From the NCBI GenBank assembly GCA_004078665.1, contig SCFO01000008.1, positions 1 through 64,000 of the forward strand: 64,000 nucleotides of DNA, given 5' to 3'. Position 1 is the stretch's first letter. Each line of letters begins with the position of its first letter. The stretch is from Halobacillus fulvus (GTDB taxonomy: Bacteria > Bacillota > Bacilli > Bacillales > Halobacillaceae). Both the position numbers and the translations under genes were made by a program. Positions 24,454 to 32,470 of the stretch are shown here, piece after piece. A model generated the notes under the pieces. That model saw nothing but the letters and a program-made list of their open reading frames with translations. It did not search any database and was not told the DNA's origin.

Positions 24454-26322
24454 TTATGCTTCGATTTCCATCCACTCTTCATATAAGGCATCGATTTTGT
24501 TACGGATTCCTTCTTTTTCTTTTTGTAAATCGATAAGCTGATCGACGTCCTCTTCCTTCTCCATCTGCCTTTCCACTTTCACTAAAGACTTTTCCCATTC
24601 TGCAATCTGCTCTTCCAGGGTCGTCTTTTGTTCCGGTTCCTTCTTCACGACAGGCTTTTGCTTTTCTGTTTTTTCTTTCGGAGCAGGAGTAATCTTTTGT
24701 TGATCGATCAACGCCTGCCAGTGGCTTCGCGTCTCTTCATAAGACCCGATATACCTCGTCAGCTTCCCACCCACGAGATACGCCGTATTGGAAAAGCATT
24801 GATTCAAGAAGTAACGATCGTGGGAAACTCCGATGACAGTCCCCTCGAAATTCTTCAACGCTTCTTCCAGCACCTCCTGGGATTCAATGTCTAGATGGTT
24901 CGTCGGTTCATCCAAAATCAGAACGTTGATGCCTTTGTGCATGAAAACCGCGAGCTTCAGCCTCATCTGCTCCCCACCGCTCAAGTGGCGGATCTTTTGG
25001 AATACATCATAGCCATAAAACATAAATCCTGCCAAGAGGTGCCTCGCTTGCCCTTCCGTGACGCGGATCGAGTCTCTGAAATAGTCGATCATTCTCTGGT
25101 CCGGATCTGCATCCTGAAGCGGGTTTTGCGGAAGGTAGCCGACTGCTACAGACGGCCCCTTTGTAATGCGGCCGCCATCTGGTTTTTCCAAATCGAGAAT
25201 CAAGCGCAGCAGGGTCGACTTGCCGCTGCCATTCGCCCCAACAATCGCAAGGCGCTCGCGATTGCGGACATGCAGGTCCACCTCATCGAGGATCACCCGG
25301 CCGCCGTAGCTTTTCCGAACGTTGTCTACCACTAAAATATCCTTCCCGATTCGACCCTCCGACGTTAACGACAGGTTCATCTTCTTCGGATCGATGACCG
25401 GTTTATCGAGCTTCTCCATTTTTTCAAGCGCGCGTTCCATGCTCTTTGCTTTTTTGAAAAGCTTCGGATTCGGAGGGTTCGCTTCGTTCGCCCACTGTCT
25501 GAGCCGTCTGATCGCTTCTTTCATCTTCTTGATCTTCTTTTGCTGCTCCTGGTATTGATGGAACTCAGCCAGAAGCTTCTCTTCCTTCTGCTTCTCATAA
25601 GAGCTGTAGTTGCCTTTATAATGGTCGATCTCACCAGATTCGAGGTCCATAATTTCAGTCACCGTATGATCAAGAAACAGACGGTCATGGGAAATCATGC
25701 AGACGGCCCCGTCATACTTTTGAATATAATCTTCCAGCCATTCAATCGCCGGCAAATCCAAGTGGTTGGTCGGTTCATCGAGCAAAAGCACATCCGGATG
25801 CTCGAGTAGCAGCTTGGCCAGACCAAGTTTCGTCTTTTCGCCTCCACTCAAGTTGGCAAACGGCTGATCGAGCAAATGGCTGACCTTCAATCCATTGGAC
25901 ACCTGTTCTATCGACGATTCCATTTCGTAGCCGCCAGCCTGCGTAAAGCGTTCCTGCAGTTCGCCATATTCGACTAGAGCCTTCTCCATCCGATCGGGAT
26001 CCGTCATTTCCGCTTCCAGCTGCTTCATTCTTTCCGTCATCTTCGTCAGTTCCTCGTAAGCAGACATCAAATACACTCTGCCGGTACTTTGGATATCTTC
26101 TGGAATCTGCTTCAAGTAACCGATCGACAATCCTTTTTTAATAAAAACATCCCCGCCATCAACTGGCTCCTCTTTTGTCATCAGCCGAAACAGGGTCGAC
26201 TTCCCGCTGCCGTTTCTCCCGACAAGTCCTACTTTCTGTCCTTCTTTCAATTCAACATGCAGGGCTTCGAACAAAACCTGTCCGCCCATGATTTTATATA
26301 CGTCTTTCATTGTAATCAGCAT
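24454..26322 (-). CDS. ABC-F family ATPase, probable ribosome protection protein
   Basis: The 622-residue cytoplasmic protein has two ABC domains joined by a charged linker: Walker A GRNGSGKST (near 34) and GANGSGKST (near 365), signatures LSGGEKTKLGL and LSGGEQMRLKL, Walker B LLLDEPTNHLD and LILDEPTNHLD. No membrane segments are present. A C-terminal coiled coil (Glu/Lys-rich) follows. ABC-F proteins act on the ribosome; many with this build give resistance to lincosamides, streptogramins or pleuromutilins, but the drug cannot be read from sequence. Start ATG 26322 follows TAGGAGG. The upstream leader peptide and terminator (26341-26531) and the marR gene support induced expression. Confidence 0.9.
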   Translation of the reverse strand: MLITMKDVYKIMGGQVLFEALHVELKEGQKVGLVGRNGSGKSTLFRLMTKEEPVDGGDVFIKKGLSIGYLKQIPEDIQSTGRVYLMSAYEELTKMTERMKQLEAEMTDPDRMEKALVEYGELQERFTQAGGYEMESSIEQVSNGLKVSHLLDQPFANLSGGEKTKLGLAKLLLEHPDVLLLDEPTNHLDLPAIEWLEDYIQKYDGAVCMISHDRLFLDHTVTEIMDLESGEIDHYKGNYSSYEKQKEEKLLAEFHQYQEQQKKIKKMKEAIRRLRQWANEANPPNPKLFKKAKSMERALEKMEKLDKPVIDPKKMNLSLTSEGRIGKDILVVDNVRKSYGGRVILDEVDLHVRNRERLAIVGANGSGKSTLLRLILDLEKPDGGRITKGPSVAVGYLPQNPLQDADPDQRMIDYFRDSIRVTEGQARHLLAGFMFYGYDVFQKIRHLSGGEQMRLKLAVFMHKGINVLILDEPTNHLDIESQEVLEEALKNFEGTVIGVSHDRYFLNQCFSNTAYLVGGKLTRYIGSYEETRSHWQALIDQQKITPAPKEKTEKQKPVVKKEPEQKTTLEEQIAEWEKSLVKVERQMEKEEDVDQLIDLQKEKEGIRNKIDALYEEWMEIEA

Positions 26323-26340
26323 TATTTTTCCTCCTAAAGA

Positions 26341-26379
26341 CAAAAAAAAGCCAGAGGTCTCCAAACCTCTGACTTTTCT
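26341..26379 (-). terminator. Attenuator hairpin before the ABC-F gene
   Basis: On the minus strand GTCAGAGGT and ACCTCTGGC pair around TTGGAG, followed by eight T residues and then the AGGAGG of the ABC-F gene. A full terminator sits between a leader ORF and the gene, so transcription should stop here unless the hairpin is disrupted. Confidence 0.88.
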
Positions 26380-26423
26380 CTCTATTTCAGATTTTCATCA
26401 GGTATGAGACGTTACGTTTTCCA

Positions 26424-26531
26424 TTATTCACCTGTAAAATTGGACACACTTGTCCCGTTAACAGCTGAATCATGAATAATTGCACGGCGGACGTAATTCA
26501 GTTTGTAGTCAAGCGCGTGCATCTGTAACAT
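26424..26531 (-). CDS. Leader peptide of the ABC-F gene
   Basis: A 35-residue ORF (MLQMHALDYK at the start, NFTGE at the end) has a perfect AGGAGG 8 nt before its ATG. It ends 44 nt before the attenuator hairpin. An alternative ATG at 26537 would give nine residues but sits too close to the ribosome site. Leader ORFs followed by a terminator are known for several antibiotic-resistance ABC-F genes, where a drug-stalled ribosome prevents terminator formation. That role is inferred here. The peptide itself resembles nothing I recognise. Confidence 0.7.
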   Translation of the reverse strand: MLQMHALDYKLNYVRRAIIHDSAVNGTSVSNFTGE

Positions 26532-26594
26532 CTTCCATACCTCCTTTTGTCTTTAGAATTCTACTTCCAGTATAAGCGGTTTCACCCAAATAAT

Positions 26595-27059
26595 CTACTG
26601 TTTTTGCTGATCTGCGTGCGTGCCCAGTTTTTTCAGCAGATCGATGGCCTGGCGCTTTTCTTGTTCCGACAAACCGTCTGTAATTTTTTCGATTTGCTTC
26701 CAGTGATCAGGAAAGATTCCGTTCAACAAATCCTTCCCTTTCTCTGTGATCCCCGCATACGTGATTCGACGGTCGCTCGGGCAAGGAATCCGCTCCAAGT
26801 ATTGCTTTTTCTCAAGCTTGTCGACAACGTACGTAATACTACCGCTCGCCAGCAGGATTTTTTCACCGATCTTTTGTAAAGGCTGTTCTCCCTGATGGTA
26901 AAGCAATTCGAGCACTCCGAATTCTGTCGGGTTGAGCCCGTGCTTCTTGATATCATCCTTCACAAGGTCCGATATCGCTCGTTGGGCTTTGGATAAAACC
27001 ACAAAGAGCTTCAGAGAAGGGTCTTGTTTTTTTGTGTCGTATTGTTCTTGTTCGCTCAT
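26595..27059 (-). CDS. MarR family transcriptional regulator
   Basis: A 154-residue winged-helix protein with LNPTEFGVLELLYHQGEQ, then the recognition helix region ILLASGSITYVVDKLEKK and the wing PSDRRITYAGITEKG. It resembles YhbI/MhqR-like repressors. It lies directly upstream of the ABC-F leader in the same direction (64 nt), so it may be cotranscribed with, or control, that gene. No cysteine-based sensor site is obvious. Confidence 0.9.
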   Translation of the reverse strand: MSEQEQYDTKKQDPSLKLFVVLSKAQRAISDLVKDDIKKHGLNPTEFGVLELLYHQGEQPLQKIGEKILLASGSITYVVDKLEKKQYLERIPCPSDRRITYAGITEKGKDLLNGIFPDHWKQIEKITDGLSEQEKRQAIDLLKKLGTHADQQKQ

Positions 27060-27214
27060 GATTTTCGCCCTTTCCTATGAATCTTCTTACCGCTAGTATA
27101 AGTTTAATAATCAGGAATGGTCAACTCTCCCCCCAGAAGCTTTAAGAAAAAGGTAGATTACAAGGAAAGGTGAAGAAACGTGTCTGCTGACAGCACTCAC
27201 CGCCTAAGACCTTA

Positions 27215-27589
27215 TCAAGGCTTGACCGTGCCACAAATCATCAGCGCATTTCCGTCCGGATCTTGAATGTGAAACCAACCGAAATCGCCATTCGTCTCGA
27301 TTTTTCTTGTGATCGGTACGTTATGATCCTTCATTCTTTGATAACTTTCCTTGAGATGATCCGAACAGAAGTTGAAGGCCGGGGCAGAAAGGGGTTCGAA
27401 TGTATAGTTGGAGTCAAAAGCATGGTCATCAATCGTAAGGTACACTCCCTCCTTAACTGGAAGATTGTATACCGGGGACTCGACATCCTTTTCTGAAAAC
27501 GGCAACCCTAACAACCAGCTGTACCATTCAGCCGAACGTTTCAAATCCTTCGTATGAACAAAAACAGCATGAACACCTTGACCAATCAC
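27215..27589 (-). CDS. VOC superfamily (glyoxalase/bleomycin-resistance-like) protein
   Basis: A single 124-residue VOC protein with paired beta-alpha-beta-beta-beta modules (VHAVFVHTKDLKRSAEWY, then FGWFHIQDPDGNALMICG). The ligand or substrate is unknown. It starts with GTG overlapping the stop of the upstream lipid kinase gene by four bases, so the two are translated in tandem. Confidence 0.88.
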   Translation of the reverse strand: MIGQGVHAVFVHTKDLKRSAEWYSWLLGLPFSEKDVESPVYNLPVKEGVYLTIDDHAFDSNYTFEPLSAPAFNFCSDHLKESYQRMKDHNVPITRKIETNGDFGWFHIQDPDGNALMICGTVKP

Positions 27590-28527
27590 GCTTCATCCCC
27601 TCCATTCCCCTTCACTTTCGGCCCGAATAATGTGGCTCTCGACTTAAGAAAAGTAAAGTGATTCGGCAGCACGGAAAGGCTTGCCGGGGTGGTCCCCTTG
27701 ATTTCCCCGTCCATGTCGACCTCCTGCAGTTCATCGACTTCGATGGTGATCTGTTTCCCTTGCGTATGATGAAGCTCCTGAAAACGGCGATCATCCGTAC
27801 CAGGACGATTCATCGTCATCAATTCCCTGAACAATGTAAGGTTCGAGTTTTTGACAATAAACAGATCGAGCATCTGATCGTGAATATCGATGGACATGAC
27901 AGGCAGCTGCCGTGTTCCGAGAAAACGGCCGTTCATAACGACGACCATGACGGCTTCGCCTTCTAGCTTCTCTTCATCCACGGTGATCGAAAACGAAAAA
28001 GGATCCGCCTGATTCATCGTCTTTAACGCACTGATGAAATAGCTTAAAACACCGAAACGATCTTTCTGGTCATCATCAATATTCGTTGATGTTTTGGCAA
28101 TGAGACCTGCTCCCCAAAAGTTGAGGAAGTAGTGGTCGTTTGCCTGACCGGCATCGACTTGGATTTCCTCGCCTGCAATCACGGACCGCGCTGCCTGCTC
28201 AAGGTTTTGAGGGGTCTGCATCATCCGGCTGAAATCATTACACGTCCCACCAGGCAGAATCCCGATCACAGGACGCTGGTCGAGAGGAGCCAGCACGTTG
28301 ATGCACTCATGAATCGTTCCATCTCCACCCAAGATAAATAAAACATCCACAGTCGGCGCAATCTCCCGGCAAATTCTCCTCAGTTCATCCAGCGAATGCG
28401 TCTGGATCACCTGCAACGACTTCACTTCCTGCGCAATGATCGGAAGTGTCTGTTGAATCTGCTGTGCGTTCTCCTGTTTATCCTTTGTTCCATTATAAAT
28501 GAATAATCCTCTTTGATAACGAGGCAT
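27586..28527 (-). CDS. Diacylglycerol/lipid kinase family protein
   Basis: A DAGK_cat protein of 313 residues with the nucleotide motif FILGGDGTIHE (GGDGT) and GILPGGTCNDFSR. Family members phosphorylate diacylglycerol or related lipids at the membrane face; B. subtilis has DgkB, BmrU and YtlR. A paralog of this family lies at 57790-58668. The four-base overlap with the VOC gene suggests a two-gene operon. Confidence 0.9.
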   Translation of the reverse strand: MPRYQRGLFIYNGTKDKQENAQQIQQTLPIIAQEVKSLQVIQTHSLDELRRICREIAPTVDVLFILGGDGTIHECINVLAPLDQRPVIGILPGGTCNDFSRMMQTPQNLEQAARSVIAGEEIQVDAGQANDHYFLNFWGAGLIAKTSTNIDDDQKDRFGVLSYFISALKTMNQADPFSFSITVDEEKLEGEAVMVVVMNGRFLGTRQLPVMSIDIHDQMLDLFIVKNSNLTLFRELMTMNRPGTDDRRFQELHHTQGKQITIEVDELQEVDMDGEIKGTTPASLSVLPNHFTFLKSRATLFGPKVKGNGGDEA

Positions 28528-28657
28528 AGCGATCCCTCTTTTCCTCTTCTACTCCCACTATTTCCAGTCTTAATTCGGGTCATACAATCTATCTATAAAA
28601 ATGATTGATTTTCATAAGGAACGCAAGTAAACGCTCTATCATCCTAGTACAACTATT

Positions 28658-29314
28658 CTACATTGCCTCTTTTATTCCTTTATGAACGAGCTTGCGATTC
28701 GCAGGGTAACTCGTGATAAATCCAAGGATCATCGCGATTTGCATCATGAACCAGTAAGTCGCTTGCGTCGGTTTCGGCGGCTCTGCAAACAGCACAAAGT
28801 GTACGATCGCCATCCAGCCGAACATTCCGACTTCAAAAGCAATCAGCGACCAAGTGTCCGCTTTGACCGCTTTTTTCACAGCCGCAACCTTCCCTTCTTC
28901 CTTATTCATTGGATAAACCGCAAAAAATTGAAATAGAATGCCAAATAAGTAGGCTAGAATAAATTCTACGATGTAATGAGTGAACAATACCGAGCCTGCA
29001 ACCGCCAGTCCTGTCATGGCGACAATCGGAACACCGACCGCATCGCCAAGTGTACAGCCGGCTGAGCAGTGACTCGTTGAGACAAACACTTTGGCGGCGT
29101 CTTTTCGGTCATCCTCTTTATCGATATTTTTCGCTTTGATTCTCCCCCATTTAAAATACGTCCATAAAGCGACAGGCCCTAAAAACCAGCCATTGATCGG
29201 CCAAACGACGTTCATGATGGTCATTTTTTGAGGGTGACGCGCCACGTCGATCAGGATAATAAGAGAGGAAAGAGCGCCTATACTTAAAGCGATGATGGAA
29301 ATGGTTGTGAGCAT
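28658..29314 (-). CDS. DUF4396 membrane protein
   Basis: The 218-residue protein has about five hydrophobic segments and the motif TSHCSAGCTLGD, which is characteristic of DUF4396 as I remember it. The two cysteines and histidine could bind a metal or copper ion, but that is a guess. The function is unknown. It is a single gene, divergent from the marR-MATE operon. Confidence 0.78.
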   Translation of the reverse strand: MLTTISIIALSIGALSSLIILIDVARHPQKMTIMNVVWPINGWFLGPVALWTYFKWGRIKAKNIDKEDDRKDAAKVFVSTSHCSAGCTLGDAVGVPIVAMTGLAVAGSVLFTHYIVEFILAYLFGILFQFFAVYPMNKEEGKVAAVKKAVKADTWSLIAFEVGMFGWMAIVHFVLFAEPPKPTQATYWFMMQIAMILGFITSYPANRKLVHKGIKEAM

Positions 29315-29381
29315 GGTGTATTCTCCTTTTTATGGATTCGATACCCTATGCTTCATTAGAACGAAACATCAGACAAAATGA

Positions 29382-29410
29382 TTTACATCGAGGATGGTGT
29401 ATCCTATACT
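29382..29410 (+). promoter_or_regulatory. SigA promoter of the marR-MATE operon
   Basis: TTTACA (29382-29387), 17 nt, TATACT (29405-29410), 26 nt before the marR ATG. The short leader is a likely site for autorepression. Confidence 0.65.
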
Positions 29411-29435
29411 TGAATTTGTTTAGGGGGCTAAGTAA

Positions 29436-29891
29436 ATGAAAAGAGAAGAAATCCGTGATTCGATCGGATATAACATACACGTCACGTCACACCTGCTTCA
29501 AAACGTCTACAATGAGAAGCTCGGAGAATTCGGATTGACTCACGCACAGGCGCGCGTCATCTACCTGCTCGCCGTCCACGGCCAGCAGTCACAGTCGGAT
29601 TTACAGAAGAAACTATATATTCAAGCGTCATCGATGAACGGGATCATCGAATCGATGCTGAAATACGACCGCATCGCCAAAAAGCCGAGTCCAACAGATA
29701 AACGGACAAAAATGATCACGTTGACCGGTACAGGTCACGAGCTTTACGAAAAGATCATCGACATCATTTCAGTGATTGAAGATCAAGTCACAAACGGACT
29801 GACAAAAGACGAAGTGGAAAGCCTCGTACCCGTCTTAAGAACGATGCAGGAAAACCTTCGTCCTACCGATGATAAGAAGGTGAAAAAATGA
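29436..29891 (+). CDS. MarR family transcriptional regulator
   Basis: A 151-residue winged-helix regulator with LTHAQARVIYLLAVHGQQSQ, the recognition helix region YIQASSMNGIIESMLK and the wing PSPTDKRTKMITLTG. It overlaps the MATE gene by four bases (ATGA), so it almost certainly represses its own operon and responds to a substrate of the pump. Confidence 0.92.
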   Translation: MKREEIRDSIGYNIHVTSHLLQNVYNEKLGEFGLTHAQARVIYLLAVHGQQSQSDLQKKLYIQASSMNGIIESMLKYDRIAKKPSPTDKRTKMITLTGTGHELYEKIIDIISVIEDQVTNGLTKDEVESLVPVLRTMQENLRPTDDKKVKK

Positions 29892-31270
29892 AGGATCAAA
29901 GCCAACGCTTAGGGACGCAACCGATCCCGAAGCTACTCGCTAACCTGTCGATTCCCGCCATGATCGGGATGTTTGTGATGGCGTTATACAACGTCATCGA
30001 TACGTTATTCATTGCGCGCGGGGTCGGCATTCTCGGCGTCTCCGGCGTAAGCATCGGCTTCCCCGTCATGATGATCATGATGGCCGTCTCAGCAGCTGTC
30101 GGAATCGGTGGTGCCTCCGTCATTTCGAGGCGACTAGGCGAGAATAAAACAGAAGAAGCCGATCAGGTTTTCGGTAATATTCTATTTACGATCTTGCTTA
30201 TAAGTGGTTTGGGAATGATCGGAGCTTTTGTTTTTCTTGAACCATTGCTTACGTTGTTCGGAGCAACTGAAAACATTATGCCTTATGCAAAAGACTACCT
30301 GTTCCCAATTTTGCTTGGGTCGTTTTTCTTTTCGTTCGCTTTTACAACGAACAGCATCATCCGCTCAGAAGGCAACTCCCGGTTCGCGATGATTACGATG
30401 ATCATCCCGGCCGTCCTGAATATCATCCTCGATCCGATTTTCATTTTCGGACTGGATATGGGCGTCCAGGGAGCATCTGTTGCGACCGTCATTTCTCAGG
30501 CGACCGTTTCGCTTGTCGTCCTTCACTACTTCTTGACAGGAAAGTCGAGCCTGAAGATCAGAACCGCTCACCTCATTCCTCAATGGAAGGTGATTCAAGA
30601 AATCGTCACGATCGGAATGCCTGCGTTCGTCCGTCAGGTAGCCGGAAGCGCAATGATTGTCGCGATCAACCTGATGTTGATCAAGTTCGGGAGCGAATTC
30701 GATGTCGGCGTCTTCGGTATCGTCCAAAAACTCGCGATGTTCACGATTATGCCGATGATCGGCGTCCTTCAGGGAATGCAGCCAATTATCGGATTTAATT
30801 ACGGCGCACAAAACTATGCACGGTTGAAAGAGACGATCAGCCTCGGATTTAAAATCGTCACGATCATTTCAGCCGGCATCTTTGTCCTGATGATGGCCAT
30901 TCCAGAAGCGCTGATGATGATTTTCACAGGAGATGCGACAACGATCGAAACGGGTGCACATGCGATGAGAATCATGTTTGCCTTTGCGTTGTTGATCGGA
31001 GCCCAAGTGGTCAGCGGTGGCTTGTACCAAGCGCTTGGCATGGCCAAACCCGCTCTCGTTCTTTCAATGGCACGGCAGGTCCTGTTTTTAATTCCGCTCG
31101 TCCTGACGCTGCCTTATTTCTTTGGGGTGACAGGGGTCTGGCTTGCATTTCCAGTTTCCGACTTGCTGGCGTTCCTTCTTTCGATGGCGTTCCTTTACCG
31201 AGACCGCGACTTGTTTTTCAAGTCGAAAAAACTGCCGGAAGAATACGACGCTGCAACAACTTCACAATGA
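29888..31270 (+). CDS. MATE family multidrug efflux transporter
   Basis: The 460-residue membrane protein has twelve predicted helices in two repeats (first PAMIGMFVMALYNVIDTLF, later QPIIGFNYGAQNY). It is MepA-like. MATE pumps export cationic drugs with Na+ or H+ influx. It is translationally coupled to marR and followed by a terminator. Confidence 0.93.
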   Translation: MKDQSQRLGTQPIPKLLANLSIPAMIGMFVMALYNVIDTLFIARGVGILGVSGVSIGFPVMMIMMAVSAAVGIGGASVISRRLGENKTEEADQVFGNILFTILLISGLGMIGAFVFLEPLLTLFGATENIMPYAKDYLFPILLGSFFFSFAFTTNSIIRSEGNSRFAMITMIIPAVLNIILDPIFIFGLDMGVQGASVATVISQATVSLVVLHYFLTGKSSLKIRTAHLIPQWKVIQEIVTIGMPAFVRQVAGSAMIVAINLMLIKFGSEFDVGVFGIVQKLAMFTIMPMIGVLQGMQPIIGFNYGAQNYARLKETISLGFKIVTIISAGIFVLMMAIPEALMMIFTGDATTIETGAHAMRIMFAFALLIGAQVVSGGLYQALGMAKPALVLSMARQVLFLIPLVLTLPYFFGVTGVWLAFPVSDLLAFLLSMAFLYRDRDLFFKSKKLPEEYDAATTSQ

Positions 31271-31278
31271 TTTGAACA

Positions 31279-31325
31279 GAACCGCAGAAATCACGCTCCC
31301 CGCCTGATTCCTGCGGTTGTTTTAT
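31279..31325 (+). terminator. Terminator of the marR-MATE operon
   Basis: AACCGCAG-A-AATCA and TGATT-C-CTGCGGTT pair with one mismatch around a GC-rich loop, followed by TGTTTTA. Confidence 0.8.
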
Positions 31326-31402
31326 GTAGACAAAATGATGCCTCACCATAAGATAGACAGCGGTGTTAGGAAATCGTCCGCTCTCCCCTCTATGTTGTAA
31401 AA

Positions 31403-31586
31403 GTTTCCATTTTGGAGTTTTCGTTAAGCTATTTAGTTGGGAGGTAAGGGAAATGGCGAGACTCCTATGGGAGGAAGGGTAGGGTGAGATCCCGCAGGAG
31501 CAAAGCGACGAGGAAGCTCAGCGCCCGCCCATGGAAAGCGAGTCATTTCCCTTACCTCCAATCCTCTTCTATTAGAAAACGAAAAC
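31403..31586 (+). repeat. Dispersed palindromic element, copy E (long form)
   Basis: Begins GTTTCCA, ends ACGAAAAC. Inner arms GGAGGTAAGGGAAATG and CATTTCCCTTACCTCC are perfectly complementary over 16 bp, although they differ from the arms in other copies. The core has GAGACTCCTATGGGAGG, GAGATCCCGCAGGAGC and GCTCAGCGCCCGCC. Confidence 0.88.
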
Positions 31587-31775
31587 ATCCTCCCCCCCCC
31601 TCAAATCATCATGAATTCCAAAATGAAAACGAAACCTTTCACCCGCTTCATACGTCCTGTATACCAGAGTGCGCAGAATTCGCCTTCTTTTTCCAACTTT
31701 TTCTTTTCCGTATAGTAAGAGAAGACAATTTCAGTTAGAATAGGTAAAGAATAGACAAAATAAAGGGTGGACAGA

Positions 31776-32447
31776 ATGACTTACTCCGTAAACTTAATCA
31801 AATTGTTCATTCGCCGTGACGATCATTTATTCAAATTGAACCGGGCGGAGCGAATAACGAATGTTTGGACCCTCCTTTTCATCCTTTTGGGCCTGACGAT
31901 TTTTACATACATATGGACGGCCTGGATGGGGCTTGGGACCGATAACATTTCTGCACATATGACAGATTTCAACCGGATTGAATACGAGTTCCGAAAAGCT
32001 TGGTTTCTCGTCGGAAGAGCCGCTTATGCTCTCGTACTTTTCCTTTTTATCCTGTTTATTTCATCATTTATTTTCTGGCTGTTTAACAACACGCCTTATA
32101 AAAAGCTGATCATCGTTCAAATGAACGTGCTTCTGATCATGCTGTTAGAACGCATCACCTGGATTCCGTTGATGACCTATGCGGGACTGGACTGGTATGT
32201 ATCGCCTTTATCATTCGGTCCGATCGCCTCTTATTTCACAACGATTGATTGGGTCATTTATTTCTTCGGAGCCTTGTCACTTTTCCAGCTGTTCATCATC
32301 TGGTATCAGGCGACTTCCATTTCTAAATTGTCCGATACGAAAAAAGGATGGATTTGGACAGGCGTTATTCTCTGGCACGTATTATTGCTTGCAGGGACTT
32401 CCCTATTGGCTAAATTCGATTTGTCCCTCCTTTATTTAATCAGGTAA
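31776..32447 (+). CDS. YIP1/YknW-like membrane protein
   Basis: A 223-residue protein with about five hydrophobic helices and a charged N-terminus (LFIRRDDHLFKLNR). It resembles Yip1-family proteins such as YknW, which accompany the YknXYZ exporter. No catalytic motif is seen. Start ATG 31776 is preceded by AAGGGTGG. It is followed after 23 nt by an adaptor gene, so they form a pair. Confidence 0.65.
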   Translation: MTYSVNLIKLFIRRDDHLFKLNRAERITNVWTLLFILLGLTIFTYIWTAWMGLGTDNISAHMTDFNRIEYEFRKAWFLVGRAAYALVLFLFILFISSFIFWLFNNTPYKKLIIVQMNVLLIMLLERITWIPLMTYAGLDWYVSPLSFGPIASYFTTIDWVIYFFGALSLFQLFIIWYQATSISKLSDTKKGWIWTGVILWHVLLLAGTSLLAKFDLSLLYLIR

Positions 32448-32470
32448 GAAAGCAGCAGGTGGATGATTTT

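Larger units (their letters stand above)
31271..31775. other. Intergenic region MATE-YIP1
   Basis: These 505 bases contain the MATE terminator and palindromic element copy E. I see no gene; an ORF starting inside the repeat is not supported by a ribosome site. Promoter elements for the next operon should lie near 31700-31760 (GTATAGTAAGAGA-like stretch) but are weak. Confidence 0.6.

Noticed and set aside
26529-26540. A nine-codon leader starting at the ATG of 26537
   Set aside because: Its ATG is only one base from AGGAGG; the ATG at 26531 has proper spacing and a longer frame.
31484-31738. An 84-codon plus-strand ORF, and similar ORFs at 35095-35316, 21578-21796 and 23066-23257
   Set aside because: They translate the palindromic repeat and its flank, have no ribosome site and give low-complexity sequence that differs between copies.
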